DNA from: Opisthorchis felineus
Lineage: Eukaryota; Platyhelminthes; Trematoda; Opisthorchiida; Opisthorchiidae
Assembly: GCA_004794785.1 (NCBI GenBank)
Contig: SJOL01001501.1
Span: forward strand, 43,896-107,895
DNA: 64,000 nt
Reading direction: 5' to 3'
How positions within the stretch are numbered: the stretch's first letter is position 1; each line of letters opens with the position of its first letter. This document shows, piece by piece, positions 25,001 through 32,620 of this stretch. Position numbers and translations under genes: made by a program. Under the pieces are notes generated by a model. It was not told the DNA's origin. It did no database searches and was given only the letters and a program-made list of their open reading frames with translations.

Positions 25001-28000
25001 TTTTACTCTATAGACGTTACTTATCTTTGTCCACCCGAACATCACCGCGGTCACATATCTAACATCCGTTGTCTAAGTGTGCCAGTTATACTGGGGACGC
25101 ACAAAACAAGTGGCGGGAATGGGCTTAATGGCTATATGGTATCGGGCGGTGGTCGTGGACAAATTGGTATTTGGCGAATCAATCTTACCGACTCACGGAC
25201 GTCGTTTTGGCGACCAGGGTGGCTTGGGTCTATTAGACTTGCACTTGTAAAATCCAAATTTACCAAGCAGCAGCTGGAATTTGACGATTCGGTTGACACA
25301 GGAACGCAAGAATTTGCGAGCAACCAGCGTTCATCTTCCAAATCGATTTCTCCCAGAGGTTGCTGGACCACCGATCTGCGTGTCATGGCCATAGTATCTG
25401 TGGAACTTTGCCAACTGGACTGCTGTCGTGAACCTATTGTGCTAACGGTTGCAGCTTGTTCTGATGGTTCCATTCGGTATGTTACAGTAATTAAGTTTTT
25501 TCTTGTTCCATAACCGCGTTTGATCAATATCTAGCCCGATTTGTAGACTTCGGACAGAGGGTAGCCCGACAATTTTGTAGACAGGCATTATCACTTCGAG
25601 CATTCGGGTGACGTGCGAAACCCTCTTTTCCGTCGACTGTTGTTCAGCACGACTACATCGGGGGCGTTCTAACCATATGAAAAGGCGTCTCGGTGCTGTG
25701 TTTCGGGACTTTGCTCTACCTAGTGATGAGCTGTAGTCACCGGGAGGACTATTTGGGAAAGGTGATAAAACTAAGTGTACCGCACCTGCCACATCATCCT
25801 AGGTCGACGATGCTGGCCCTCAGCATACCTTACAAGAATAGCATAAAAGAAACCGATACTTCACCTTCGTATGACTTTCCAATTCTTCCGAGCAAAGCTC
25901 TCTGGTAGGAGCCCTGCACTAAGCCATCAGCAGCACAGATACTTATCATAGTCGGTGTAGGCCAACAACCTTAGAAAGGTCATTCGCGAATAGTTCAGAG
26001 AGGTATCTTTCGATATTGTCTTGGAATGATGAACGTTTGTGTGTAGCTCAACTGCAGTGTGCCAGATTTGAATGGCATACCAACTTCGTGAGACGGAAGA
26101 ACAGAAGGTACAACAGAACCCATAAGTAAAATCCAGCAATTTACAAGTAACCGGATTAGGAAAGAAAATATCCTACCGGTCGCTCCAGCCTTCCCTTCGA
26201 GGATTTGTTAGTCGAGGGGTCATTCAGAACAGGATTGCGTGGTATGAACTGCGTGATTGGGGCATAGCGGCAAGGTACAACTTATTGACTCTACCTATCA
26301 GCGACCCTTTGTCGAGTGTTGGGGCCCAACTACTAGCGAGCAGGTATTGGGCTCGCATTTGCCTAGAGGTTCGTGGGGAACGCACAGTTGATGATTCCAA
26401 ACAAGGATGACATAGATGCACGCTGATTCTTGTCTTTTTGAATCGGCCGAACTCCTAGTCAAAGAGAATTACTTTCAAACCCTTCTACATCACCCTCGTC
26501 TGCAGCGACTTCCTCCCCGGGATAACCACTTGTGTGTCGTTTGGGCAGTTTCCTATTATTGTTCTCATGTGGTAAGTGCCAGTTCCCAGTACAGCGATAC
26601 TCAGCAACAATTTTAGACAAACTGACTTCCATTATCTACGTAAGAAAAAGTATCTCTCCGTGCTGGAGGATGGCCTTCGAATCGTACTCTACATAAATGC
26701 AGTAGAGAAATCACAAACTCTCAGCAGACTGCTTTTGGTGTCTGATAAATATCGCTTGTACTTTCAGAGAAGTTGAACCGTTTTAAGCCCATACTGAGCT
26801 ACCGCTGTACATCAATGTTTACATGTTCGGATGTGTACAGTTCATTACAAGATAAATATGTCACTAACAAGACTGATTTTTTTCTCGGGTTATGTGCAGA
26901 TGACATGTGTTTCATTCTGAGTCTGGGAATCTGATTTCAGTTGATCGGACATGGTATTCGTAATCACTAACAGAAACATTGGCACGATCCCTCACTCATA
27001 ACTCAAGCTCAGCCTAAGTGGGAAGCATGCACATCGATTGCAACTCATTTGTCGTGCGTTTCTAATGGATCATTGACTGATGACTCTGTCCCCAACCAGC
27101 GGCCAAATGACGAGTGCGTATACATGCTTTTACATTACTTTTTTGCGACTGTCTCCGGAGTCGGGATGAGTCGCTTTCAGAAATATATTGGATAGCACCC
27201 AATAACGACGATCGACTTGGACATCTGTGCAGGGCACGACCCATTGCGGAGTCTGTTGAACTTGTGAAAATCAAGTTTTTGACCATAGTTTTCCTCCGAA
27301 GTGACGACGCCACTCTGGACATGGTGTAGCGGCTGAGGTTTTTCTGGGAATTTCAGCATCATTTCTGCGCAGTAGATGCCTAAATCATTGGAGACGTCGT
27401 CGGTTTATCACCAAAGATAGGCCTAATAAGTCATGATAAAGCTTCCGGACCTCACCTTTGGATGTTCTCTCCTAGTGTTAAACTTTTGTCATTTATCTAA
27501 GGCACTGTTGGCCAGAAAACCCCAAATTCCGGATATCCTCTGTTCGAGAAGGCCATTTCTTGCAGGCGTAACCCGTGACGGGGAAGGCTATGACCTCGAA
27601 AACATTACGTTTATTGCACAAACCAAATTTTATTATCCTCGCGATATCGAACTCGGAGGTTTCTTCGTCATATATCCGGTTGCGTGATTGTACTGATGAG
27701 TAGTACCCATCAAAATGATTGCCCACAGTGATTCACGATTAACAGATTCAGACGGGATGCGAAGGTCGGTCAGGCATGTTATTTTCGACGATTGTGGGTT
27801 CTAATGTACAGCGTAAGCAAATAGTTGTTGCACACAACCTCTTTCTGGACGGAAAATGCCCTGATTTAGCCTCCAACGCAAATATTTAGCTGCAGTTCCA
27901 GTAAGGCTAATTCCACTAGAGCTAGCATAAGCCATTTCCTGTTAATAGTGTGAGGAAATTTGAGACGTTCCGGTCGAAAGTTTGCACCCTTAATTGTAGT

Positions 28001-31000
28001 CATTCTATGTCGGGAACCTATTTCATCATCTGGAGTCAGCAGTGCGCATATCACGAATCTTCAAGGGGATTCGAAATCGTGACCTCCCGGATAATAGTTG
28101 AAAACTAAAGCGTTCGGCGACGAGCGGCTAATCAGCAGTGTGATTACCTTACACTTATACCGTTTTATGTTCTGAGTACTGACCGTGTTATTGAAGTGTA
28201 TCAGTTCTCCGTACTGAGCAAAGTAATTTATGGAGAGACTACTATGCTTTGGGTAGGTACTGTTTGTAGACCCTCGTCTTCTCCAGAAAATTCTCCGTCA
28301 CTGAATCTGATACTCATGGCGATCTTCGGTTTACTTGGCTCGTGATAGTTTCTGGAAGACGATATTGAGGACGAATTTGTTTGGAGGTTTTGGGCCTGTT
28401 TTAATGGATGGTTAAGCAGATGCTTGAATTTTGTCGTCGTGGCACTGATAAAATCTCGCTTGGCGTCACGTAGTGGAGCTTTCGGGAAACTTTGTGTGAC
28501 ACAAAAAAAACTCTGCTATATCCAGTGGTGGACGCGAATTCTATGCTTGATACCATGGCCGACCATTATGAGGTTCGACTGCTGCTGGCGGACTGTGTAG
28601 GCTTCCGCCGTGGAATGCGAAAGTCAGCGGTTTTTGCCAGATATGCTTCCGTTGCTTTTCTGGGTAGGAACTTAAAGTCAATAGTTATCCAGTGTTTTTA
28701 AAGTGGTCGCACATAGCCTAGCTGACCTGCAGCTGCTCGCTGCGTCGAAGTTTTAAATGTTGCCCACTGATCGTTTATGGGAACCAACTGGATTTCATAT
28801 TGGTTTGACGTGTTGCCCCCTAATCTTGTGGTTATAGCTCTTGAAGGTGTTTCTTGGCTTTTGACATGACTGGATGGTGTAGGGTTTACGCGCTTTGAAG
28901 GACACTGACTTCGTCTAGCAGTTTGTTACGGGTAATCGTACAATATAAACCATTTGCATTTCCACTCCCGCCACACCTATATGATCTGTAATCTTCAACT
29001 GATCAGACCCACCGTGTACACACCGAGGTATAATCTGTTTATGTGGCTGTGTGGCTGTCGTTCGGGTACCATGCTAGAAGGTGCTTTCTCGGGTGCCGGA
29101 GGTGTGTTGCTGATAGCGTGTTGCGTAGTCCATGAGCCCGTCGCCATACTCATAGCCTTGACTTCCAGTCGTCCGCTATCATCAAAACATTTCGTCTTGG
29201 TTTCCTCTTGACCACCAACCTTGCTTTCTCCCAGGACTTATCCTTGACGATCATGCCTGATGCGGACCGTTGATCACACCAGGCAATCACTGTTAAGTTC
29301 ACGGCGTTCACTTACGGAGTGAACCATTGCGAGTGTTGAAAGTACGGTTGTCTAGGCATTGATTGCACCATCGGCAACGCTACTCAGTGGAAGGCAACAC
29401 CGCCGAGGTTTGAGCTGTTGGTTTGTCCACTGTGTTAGAGCCAGTGTGAGACGTCTACCCTAGGCATCTGGTACTGGAGTTAGGTAATGGAGAAGCATTC
29501 CATGTTTGACCGATGTTGATAGACACTTCGCATGCTGAAACTCTCCCTGGTGGGTTTAACAGGGACGCGAATATCCCAGCAACTTATAGAAGCCTGTTTC
29601 TTGTATTAAGGACCCCAGCTTATATTTTGACCGCTTCAGCAGCTGGAAGTACTTTGCTTTCCAAAGACGCTTCCGTGTAAACGAAATTGCTTGCAAAAGA
29701 CATTATCATTGAAGTTTCCTAGAGATTTATTACAGTCTGCATGCTCAGCTCTATCCGCTCTTGTTGGAATGTTCACCTCCGGCCCTTGGACACTCAGTTG
29801 CGATCTGTAAGGAGGCAGGAAACGGGCTGAGAATTATTGTACAGCGTCCCGATCATAACTATTGGCTTCTGGCCTATCAATTCTGGTTGATTCTTGCTCT
29901 AACCATTGTTGAACTAGAGTCAGGAGAACCACCAACAGACTGTCAACCGTGTTATAACTTCTGGCACCGTTAGGTAACAGGTGACTTGGAAGCATTTTAT
30001 GGGCTAAAAAGACCTATTTATTCGTTTCTCTAAAGCGTTGGGAGGTCTGTGGTTCATTTTGCATTTCTAATCGTCTGTGAACATTCTCGCTCAGTGATAA
30101 AATGAAAGAGATGGGTGGCTTTTGTCTTCATACTAAACTAATTGGGCGCTTAGAATAAATGGTAACAGTGCTTGGTCACATTCTCCTCATATGGTGTTGT
30201 GTATAACTTTTGTTAGCTTCCCTAATTTGTTTCAAGATCAAGCCTTCATGCTGCGACGGTATCGAATACCACCAAGTTAATTTGTGCAAATTCTTACACT
30301 TCGACTGTTAGCCGTATGGTTGACTTTCTCGAAACTATTTTAGTTGTATAGTGATTGATTACCTACTACTGGAATTTGCATAACTCGTGTTAGCTTTCTA
30401 TTTGGGTTACTTTGTCCAGTTGACACTTGTGTTTGTGTTCTGAGTAAACTATCCTAAACTCTCAGCTCAACTATTGCCCTTCTTTTTCTTATTAGGCTCA
30501 TCGCCATTCTCCCACCGACTGAAGTTCACCCTCGGTCTCCCAAGTTTATTGAGCTGGGAGCTTTGCATCAACTGGCATCATATGATGTCTGTCGTACTTT
30601 TACTCCAAAGTGCTATTTGGATATGAAGCTTCTCGAATCCAGGTGTAACCAGCTGGTAGTCGTCGCATCAAACAGCGACGGAGAATGTGAATGCTGGTCT
30701 GTTCAATGGCCCGATGACCCACTCGATGCAGATGGACTCAACGCAACCTTCCAGTGGTCACTGCTTAGCCGACCGGTTCAACCGTTTCACAAGGACACTC
30801 ATCCGGCATTCAATTGTCTTGACTTCGAATCACAGAAACAAATTTTGTTCGTTGGTGCTGATGATGGCAGCTTGCGTGTCGCCAGAATTTCTTCCCAGTT
30901 TAGGGAACCAATACAACCTGAATGGCTAATCAGCGAAACGTGTCACTACGCAACAATAGTCCGACTTGCCGTGCTTCCAACTACGGACCAATCAATGATT

Positions 31001-31225
31001 TGGAGCCGTGTTGTAACATTGGCAGCCGATCATCGTCTAATTCTTTGGCAGTTTAGCATAACTGGTAACCGAGAGACTGTTCTCAGGCCATTACAACGCT
31101 CTATTCTTCCAGGCATTGGTGACCCCCATGGACTAGCATTGAATATCACGACCACGGACGATTCTTCAAAACAACCGAACTGGTTATTGGCTACGGGCAT
31201 CGGAAGCTTTCTTATACAGATATAA
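791..31225 (+). CDS. WDR6: WDR6-like WD40 protein gene, 5' end outside the window (overall span, multi-exon)
   Basis: WDR6 (yeast Rtt10/Trm734) is a cytoplasmic WD40 protein that partners FTSJ1/Trm7 for 2'-O-methylation of the wobble-position nucleotide of certain tRNAs (family knowledge). The exons follow vertebrate WDR6 order. Diagnostic blocks are an RW..(T/S)..C segment before a WD strand (1786-1995), an LGF-x-AN hinge (7336/13228), the NCGGG(H/N)R(S/Y)W motif (13228-13566), an EDT.V strand (16283/25014), SGGGR plus AACSDG(A/S)(V/I)R (25014-25476) and a C-terminal DHRL.LW.F strand with a terminal G.G...L block (30496-31225). About 800 codons are placed, against roughly 1,120 in human WDR6, so about a third of the protein is missing, mainly the N-terminus upstream of base 1. 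Introns are 2.6 to 8.7 kb. I see no AATAAA until 32215. Family assignment is firm; exact borders of the first and fourth blocks are not. Confidence 0.85.
1083..1187 (+). CDS. WDR6: Probable WDR6 exon, block B
   Basis: In a frame shifted from block A, the sequence reads TVDGHAFHVSKSAVLEWPVP. This parallels the WDR6 segment AVDQ..F.GKVHSLSWAL that precedes the LLLLASG strand. The 3' limit is unclear. GT donors that keep phase 0 for the next exon at 1786 lie at 1155 (after WP) and at 1188 (after QSA). The open frame itself runs to a TGA near 1304. I chose the longer option because human WDR6 needs several residues between these strands. Confidence 0.45.
1786..1995 (+). CDS. WDR6: WDR6 exon (RW-S-x-C WD strand pair)
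   Basis: The exon follows a TTTCTCACATCGCAG acceptor and ends before a consensus GTAAGT donor at 1996, phase 0 at both ends. It encodes 70 residues. VLLTTIRSVENFGLFIFSIK corresponds to the LLLLASGPGGVVACLEI strand pair, RCLCLPSGSEMRW to the ERCRYLLPPSKQRW block, and VVVGTRDGGLYSYTSL to the FLVCGDRRGSVLLF strand of vertebrate WDR6. The next exon at 7061 joins in phase 0. Splice sites, phase and family alignment agree. Confidence 0.85.
2480..4100 (-). pseudogene. RTE-type non-LTR retrotransposon reverse transcriptase, decayed
   Basis: Read on the minus strand from 4100 to 2480, the sequence keeps the order of an RTE-clade reverse transcriptase but is broken by many stops and frame changes. Visible landmarks are a DSK.HS..RQLLRWAQ stretch (about 4050), FLRRNKAPGPD (about 3920), CTDRIFTLKQILEHRHTY then FPDLKVAFDSVDH (about 3620-3490), SGVRHGC (about 3390), DDAALLGS instead of a YADD-type active site (about 3245), FTYLGGPITLDD with EVNARIVKVR (about 3085-3030), WEH-stop-FDNTEVRW (about 2850-2800) and LHQLHWLGYMLHLLGYRLPRR (about 2755-2690). 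The two catalytic Asp codons survive but the protein cannot be made. It lies antisense in a WDR6 intron. No target-site duplication was identified. Confidence 0.85.
4165..4236. repeat. Dispersed repeat, copy 1 (partner at 62177)
   Basis: The segment shares TATGGA..(T/C)GCTGGTCGCCTG, AACCTTA.TGCC, ACACC/ACTCC and GGACAGTACGACT with 62177-62247, in the same orientation and spacing. It abuts the 5' side of the RTE relic as read on the minus strand, so it may be part of the same LINE (linker between endonuclease and reverse transcriptase). I cannot confirm that. Confidence 0.6.
7061..7336 (+). CDS. WDR6: WDR6 exon (central WD repeat)
   Basis: A 92-codon exon follows TTGCCAGCAG and ends before a GTATGT donor at 7337, phase 0 at both ends. 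An alternative start three bases earlier is possible because the acceptor is CAGCAG. It encodes CTTLATISTAPSLSTVISCG, then RTHGELRLWHVTLGGNLVLI, then LTWVERFYQTADDCFFALGF. This matches the WDR6 segment VTSVTCHGGYVYTTGRDG, the YYQLFVRDGQLQPVL strand and GMNWL.GL...DGSMVILGF. The final LGFQS joins ANFKA of the next exon, mirroring LGFHANEF in the human protein. Confidence 0.9.
7337..13227 (+). other. WDR6 intron
   Basis: This 5.9-kb intron has a GTATGT donor and a TCTCTTTTTTTCAG acceptor. A tRNA-like SINE fragment lies on the minus strand near 8023-8085. The 96-codon hydrophobic frame at 12820-13107 has no WD40 or other recognisable character. I see nothing else supportable. Confidence 0.75.
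8023..8085 (-). repeat. tRNA-like SINE head fragment
   Basis: On the minus strand the segment reads like a tRNA-derived promoter region: AGCGGCTCAATCCATAAAGC resembles an A-box arm and GATTCGAGTCC resembles a B box, at tRNA-like spacing. No full tRNA cloverleaf is evident, so a SINE head is more likely than a tRNA gene. Confidence 0.45.
13228..13566 (+). CDS. WDR6: WDR6 exon with NCGGG(N/H)R.W motif
   Basis: The exon follows CTCTTTTTTTCAG and starts in phase 0 with ANFKAYLLGQ. It contains FRVNCGGGNRYWEWW, the clearest family signature (human IVNCGGGHRSWAF). It then runs through a serine-rich insert to FPILGTVHRGNVILHSF, which matches the FAYLKDGDVMLYR strand. It ends with PLYLR before GTAGGT at 13567 (phase 0). 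A second donor, GTTCTG at 13571, would give phase 1. The choice decides how it connects to the next coding block, which is unresolved. Confidence 0.88.
13983..14002. repeat. Perfect inverted repeat, 9-bp stem
   Basis: GCTTATCGT and ACGATAAGC flank a 2-base spacer. It is a small hairpin of unknown function in a WDR6 intron. Confidence 0.8.
14679..14760 (+). repeat. Hammerhead-bearing repeat, degenerate copy 1
   Basis: The segment has TTGATGA (core C changed to T), a GCC/GGC stem II with loop, an extra GAT before GAAAC, a near-palindromic ACTGGT stem III, and GTGAGC for stem I. The tail TCTCAGCAATCTTATGAGTAGTG matches copies at 32589-32613 and, reversed, at 51704-51730. It lies in a WDR6 intron, sense direction. 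The insertion and the core change make self-cleavage unlikely. Confidence 0.7.
15697..15721. repeat. (GGTT)n microsatellite
   Basis: About six GGTT units in a row. The minus-strand frame through it reads NQPTNQP and is a repeat artefact. Confidence 0.95.
16213..16283 (+). CDS. WDR6: WDR6 small exon (EDT WD strand)
   Basis: The frame reads LHVGPASWRSVYIATSKEDT and then must leave through a GT at 16284, because a TGA follows in frame after eight more codons. Joining at that donor (phase 1) to the exon at 25014 gives SKEDTYVTYLCPPEHHRG. This parallels human CSEDTTVCVLALP followed by NHISSVRAVAV. The phase match and the alignment support it; the donor (GTTACC) is weak. The 5' border may be after TTGCAG (16212), after GTTTAG (16206), or after 16238. 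Confidence 0.65.
16820..16932 (+). repeat. SINE tail copy with degenerate hammerhead 3' half
   Basis: GGATGGAACAGATGTACAGTGCTTCTCGG and the following GACGTCACTGACAGGACGAAATCTCAA are the same family as 17281-17350. The 5' half of the ribozyme core is not preserved, and the tRNA-like head is absent or unrecognisable. Confidence 0.7.
17165..17365 (+). mobile_element. tRNA-derived SINE with hammerhead-like tail
   Basis: The head (about 17165-17245) contains CTGACCGGAAGGTCGCGGGT followed by TCCAAACTC, a classic tRNA B-box arm with the CCGGAAGGTCGCGGG stem context common to tRNA-derived SINEs. The body (17257-17300) folds as a hammerhead-like motif (own entry). The 3' part reads TTTCTCGGCCTTTCAG, then ACCTCACTGGCGGAACG, then GAATCTCAAT. 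The same tail occurs at 16820-16932 and, more decayed, at 26380-26430, showing a dispersed family. It sits in a WDR6 intron in sense orientation. Confidence 0.75.
17257..17300 (+). ncRNA. Hammerhead-ribozyme-like motif in SINE
   Basis: Stem I pairs CACT (17258-17261) with AGTG (17297-17300). The core reads TTGATGA (17263-17269), so the first base of the CTGATGA box is T. Stem II is TCC/GGA (17272-17274 with 17280-17282) around an AATAA loop, with one or two extra U residues at its base. GAA (17284-17286) precedes a fully self-complementary stem III ACAGCTGT (17287-17294). The cleavage-site base is A95, giving GUA, an allowed GUH triplet. The layout matches the S-alpha SINE ribozymes known from schistosomes. 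This copy is probably inactive. Confidence 0.65.
17446..17471. repeat. Perfect inverted repeat, 10-bp stem
   Basis: CCAGTCCTTG and CAAGGACTGG are separated by GTTAGT. Function unknown. Confidence 0.85.
21987..22009. repeat. Perfect inverted repeat, 9-bp stem
   Basis: AGTTTGTCC and GGACAAACT flank TAATC. Function unknown. Confidence 0.8.
23656..23703 (+). repeat. tRNA-like SINE head fragment
   Basis: TAAGCGTCGCTCTATCGTTG followed by GAACGGGTTCGAACTC looks like the anticodon-side and B-box portion of a tRNA-derived SINE head. There is no complete acceptor stem, so I do not call a tRNA gene. Confidence 0.45.
25014..25476 (+). CDS. WDR6: WDR6 exon with SGGGR and AACSDGS blocks
   Basis: The exon starts after TTTACTCTATAG, contributing two bases to a split codon. 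It ends after CG of a split Arg codon, before GTATGT at 25477. It encodes VTYLCPPEHHRGHISNIRCL, then YMVSGGGRGQIGIWRI, a low-complexity linker, TTDLRVMAIVSVEL and VLTVAACSDGSIR. These match human NHISSVRAVAV, VVSAGGRAEMHCF, ETRYMSLAVCEL and VAAACSDGAVR in order. The joined codon with the next exon gives R-L-I-A, like human R-L-F-L. This is the strongest evidence for the WDR6 assignment together with the 13.2-kb exon. Confidence 0.92.
26380..26430 (+). repeat. SINE tail, decayed hammerhead copy
   Basis: CGCACAGTTGATGATTCCAA followed by ACAAGGATGACATAGATGCA parallels 17257-17296: TTGATGA, a TTCC/GGA stem II, then a damaged GAAAC and stem III. The copy is too diverged to fold as an active ribozyme. 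Confidence 0.6.
27960..28130 (-). repeat. tRNA-like SINE, minus-strand copy
   Basis: Read on the minus strand, CGCTCGTCGCCGAACGCTTT leads into CGGGAGGTCACGATTTCGAA, a tRNA-like head with B box. A GCGCACTGCTGA tail segment follows near 28050. It is the same architecture as 17165-17365 but more diverged. Confidence 0.55.
30496..31225 (+). CDS. WDR6: WDR6 terminal exon with stop codon
   Basis: The exon follows TCTTTTTCTTATTAG and completes the Arg codon split at 25476. It runs 243 codons to TAA at 31223-31225. Recognisable WD strands include QLVVVASNSDGECECWSV (human LLLCSAATDGSLAFWDL), ILFVGADDGSLRVARI (LVASGSEDGSLHVFVL) and VVTLAADHRLILWQFSI (MVSASIDQRLTFWRL). The C-terminal block WLLATGIGSFLIQI corresponds to the human HRCALGGQGLEVYNW ending. 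The HA(A)HVTGL-type segment is replaced by CHYATIVRLAVL. Length and end point fit a complete C-terminus. Confidence 0.93.
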
Positions 31226-31348
31226 ATGCGTACTTTTCGTTTTTTGTACATGCAGTTTTTGTCTTTTTCCCAAATTTCTCAAGTGATATTATACCGGTTT
31301 GTACCATGGCACATCTGGTTATCTATTTGGTTATCGAATCTGAAAGAC

Positions 31349-31393
<45 letters not shown>

Positions 31394-32319
31394 TAGGCCA
31401 GGTGGACCCAGTGATGCAAGTCGTGTTGTCAAGATTTTCATATTCCAGCACCTTGACGTCCTTGGATCTCTTGGTGTATTTTTCCTTTTGGCTCTCAGTT
31501 TAGCGAATAGACCCTGTAGAGGTTGGTGGTGACCGGACATAGGATGAATGTGACCAAGACATTGAAACGTGCTGCGTGCGGTGGTCACACTCAGCTGTGT
31601 GCTGGACCTTGGTGCATCAGAAACGCGTCGGTGAATCTCGTCTTTTCTCACGTGACATCCTCACAGTGCATGTTCCGCAGATGTCGGTATTCGAAAACAC
31701 GGGGCTTTGTATGTCTTAAGCAAAAAAAGGATTAGGTCCTACTTCCTTACAACAAAACTACAGGTTATACACAAATTGCTCATGCAACCCCTTAGTATGG
31801 TACAGGTATCTTCGCAAAAGCAACATGGGCTTTCAGCATACGATTTTTCTTTCAGTGGCACCGGTGGAGCTAAAACAGCTGCCCAGCTAAATAAGCTTTG
31901 TAGTGCATTGTGTCCAAGGCCGAGCACTGTGGGAGAATGCTGCAAACCAAATAACATCGCCTTGGAATTAAGCAGGGTGGTGATCATTCCCAAGTGTTGT
32001 TTAGCACCCGTCACCTGTGCCATGCCGCAAGCCGAAACGATGTCTGCACGTTTCAGATCTTATCGTGTATTATCTGGGATCGGATTTTAGCCTCCGTACG
32101 GTGAATTTTCAAGTCATTTTGCAAGATACCATGGATTGAAATTGAGGAAAAACGGTGATAATTGAAATTCCTATCCTACTCAGCTCCGAATGGTAAAGGG
32201 GCTCCTTAGCTGGCAATAAAATCATTCCTTGACCTGAGGTGTACGTATATATAGCCCGAATGTTAACATTCTTAGCTGCAGCATTTCGTATGGCAGACTC
32301 CCACAAGTTAGATTATGTT
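31226..32319. other. 3' flank of WDR6
   Basis: It contains a (TA)n tract at 31353-31392. The first AATAAA after the stop codon is at 32215, about 1 kb downstream. The open frames at 31391-31651 (minus) and 31707-32090 (plus) resemble no family I know. Confidence 0.6.
31353..31392. repeat. (TA)n microsatellite
   Basis: About 20 TA units just downstream of the WDR6 stop codon. The YIYIYI reading frame through it is an artefact. Confidence 0.97.
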
Positions 32320-32469
32320 CAACTCATTTGCGAACCAATTTGGTTTTGCGGGAGACTCACCAGTTGAATCTCTCGTTTATGATGTTTTTAAGCTTAGTAA
32401 CATAAGCGAGGGATTCAGCTGGGTTCCAGGTGAGTCTCCCGTAAAACCAAATTGTTTTTCAAATGAGTG
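32320..32469. repeat. Long imperfect inverted repeat (foldback)
   Basis: The left arm (about 32320-32381) runs from CAACTCATTTG through TTTGGTTTTGCGGGAGACTC to ATCTCTCGTTTATG. The right arm (about 32401-32469) is its inverse, from CATAAGCGAGGGATTCAGCT through GAGTCTCCCGTAAAACCAAA to AAATGAGTG. The right arm keeps eight bases (GGGTTCCA) that the left arm lacks. About 19 bases separate the arms. One arm recurs at 51745-51826 directly joined to the hammerhead-repeat tail, so the arms belong to the same repeat family as 32537-32613. Confidence 0.85.
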
Positions 32470-32536
32470 CATTTCGCTAATTTCGTGCACTTTGGGTTCA
32501 AGTAGAACATAAGGTTGACGGAAACTCCGGGAATGT

Positions 32537-32579
32537 GCCTACCCGATGAGCCCCAAGAAGGGCGAAACCGGTCGTGGGC
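32537..32579 (+). ncRNA. Near-complete hammerhead ribozyme fold, short palindromic stem III
   Basis: Stem I pairs GCCTAC (32537-32542) with GTGGGC (32574-32579), six pairs with one G-U. The first core box is CCGATGA (32543-32549), with the canonical U4 changed to C and the rest intact. Stem II is GCCC/GGGC (32550-32553 with 32560-32563) around a CAAGAA loop. GAA (32564-32566) follows. Stem III is the self-complementary ACCGGT (32567-32572), and the expected cleavage site is after C32573. A stem III this short normally needs dimerisation, as in hammerheads of Penelope-like elements and satellite repeats. The single core substitution would be expected to impair activity. Confidence 0.75.
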
Positions 32580-32620
32580 TTTCGAAGAATTTTCAGCAAC
32601 CTCATGAGTAGTGTATTACG
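32580..32620 (+). repeat. Hammerhead-repeat tail, copy 2
   Basis: TTCGAAGAATTTTCAGCAAC followed by CTCATGAGTAGTG is shared with 14730-14755 and, inverted, with 51704-51745. The minus-strand frame reads [13 protein letters not shown] here and RNALLIRLLKTLR on the plus strand at 51.7 kb, which reflects the shared DNA rather than a demonstrated protein. Confidence 0.75.

Larger units (their letters stand above)
16284..25013 (+). other. WDR6 intron, 8.7 kb
   Basis: The largest intron ends in a TTTTTTTACTCTATAG acceptor. It carries two related SINE copies (16820-16932 and 17165-17365), a third SINE-like head at 23656-23703, and hairpins at 17080-17099, 17446-17471 and 21987-22009. Short similar segments near 21783 and 21882 (GTGACCATCA, CTGTAGG) suggest a decayed duplication. 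Open frames such as 21526-21750 and 23804-24091 have no recognisable domain. Confidence 0.65.
25477..30495 (+). other. WDR6 intron
   Basis: This 5.0-kb intron has GTATGT at the donor and TTTTTCTTATTAG at the acceptor. SINE-family pieces lie at 26380-26430 (plus) and about 27960-28130 (minus). The remaining open frames (for example 27433-27687, 28492-28701, 29761-29973) show no recognisable domain. Confidence 0.75.

Noticed and set aside
25132..25527. 131-codon minus-strand frame
   Set aside because: It is the shadow of the WDR6 exon at 25014-25476.
27693..27700. CTGATGAG, possible hammerhead core
   Set aside because: The sequence continues TAGTACCC with no stem II or GAAA.
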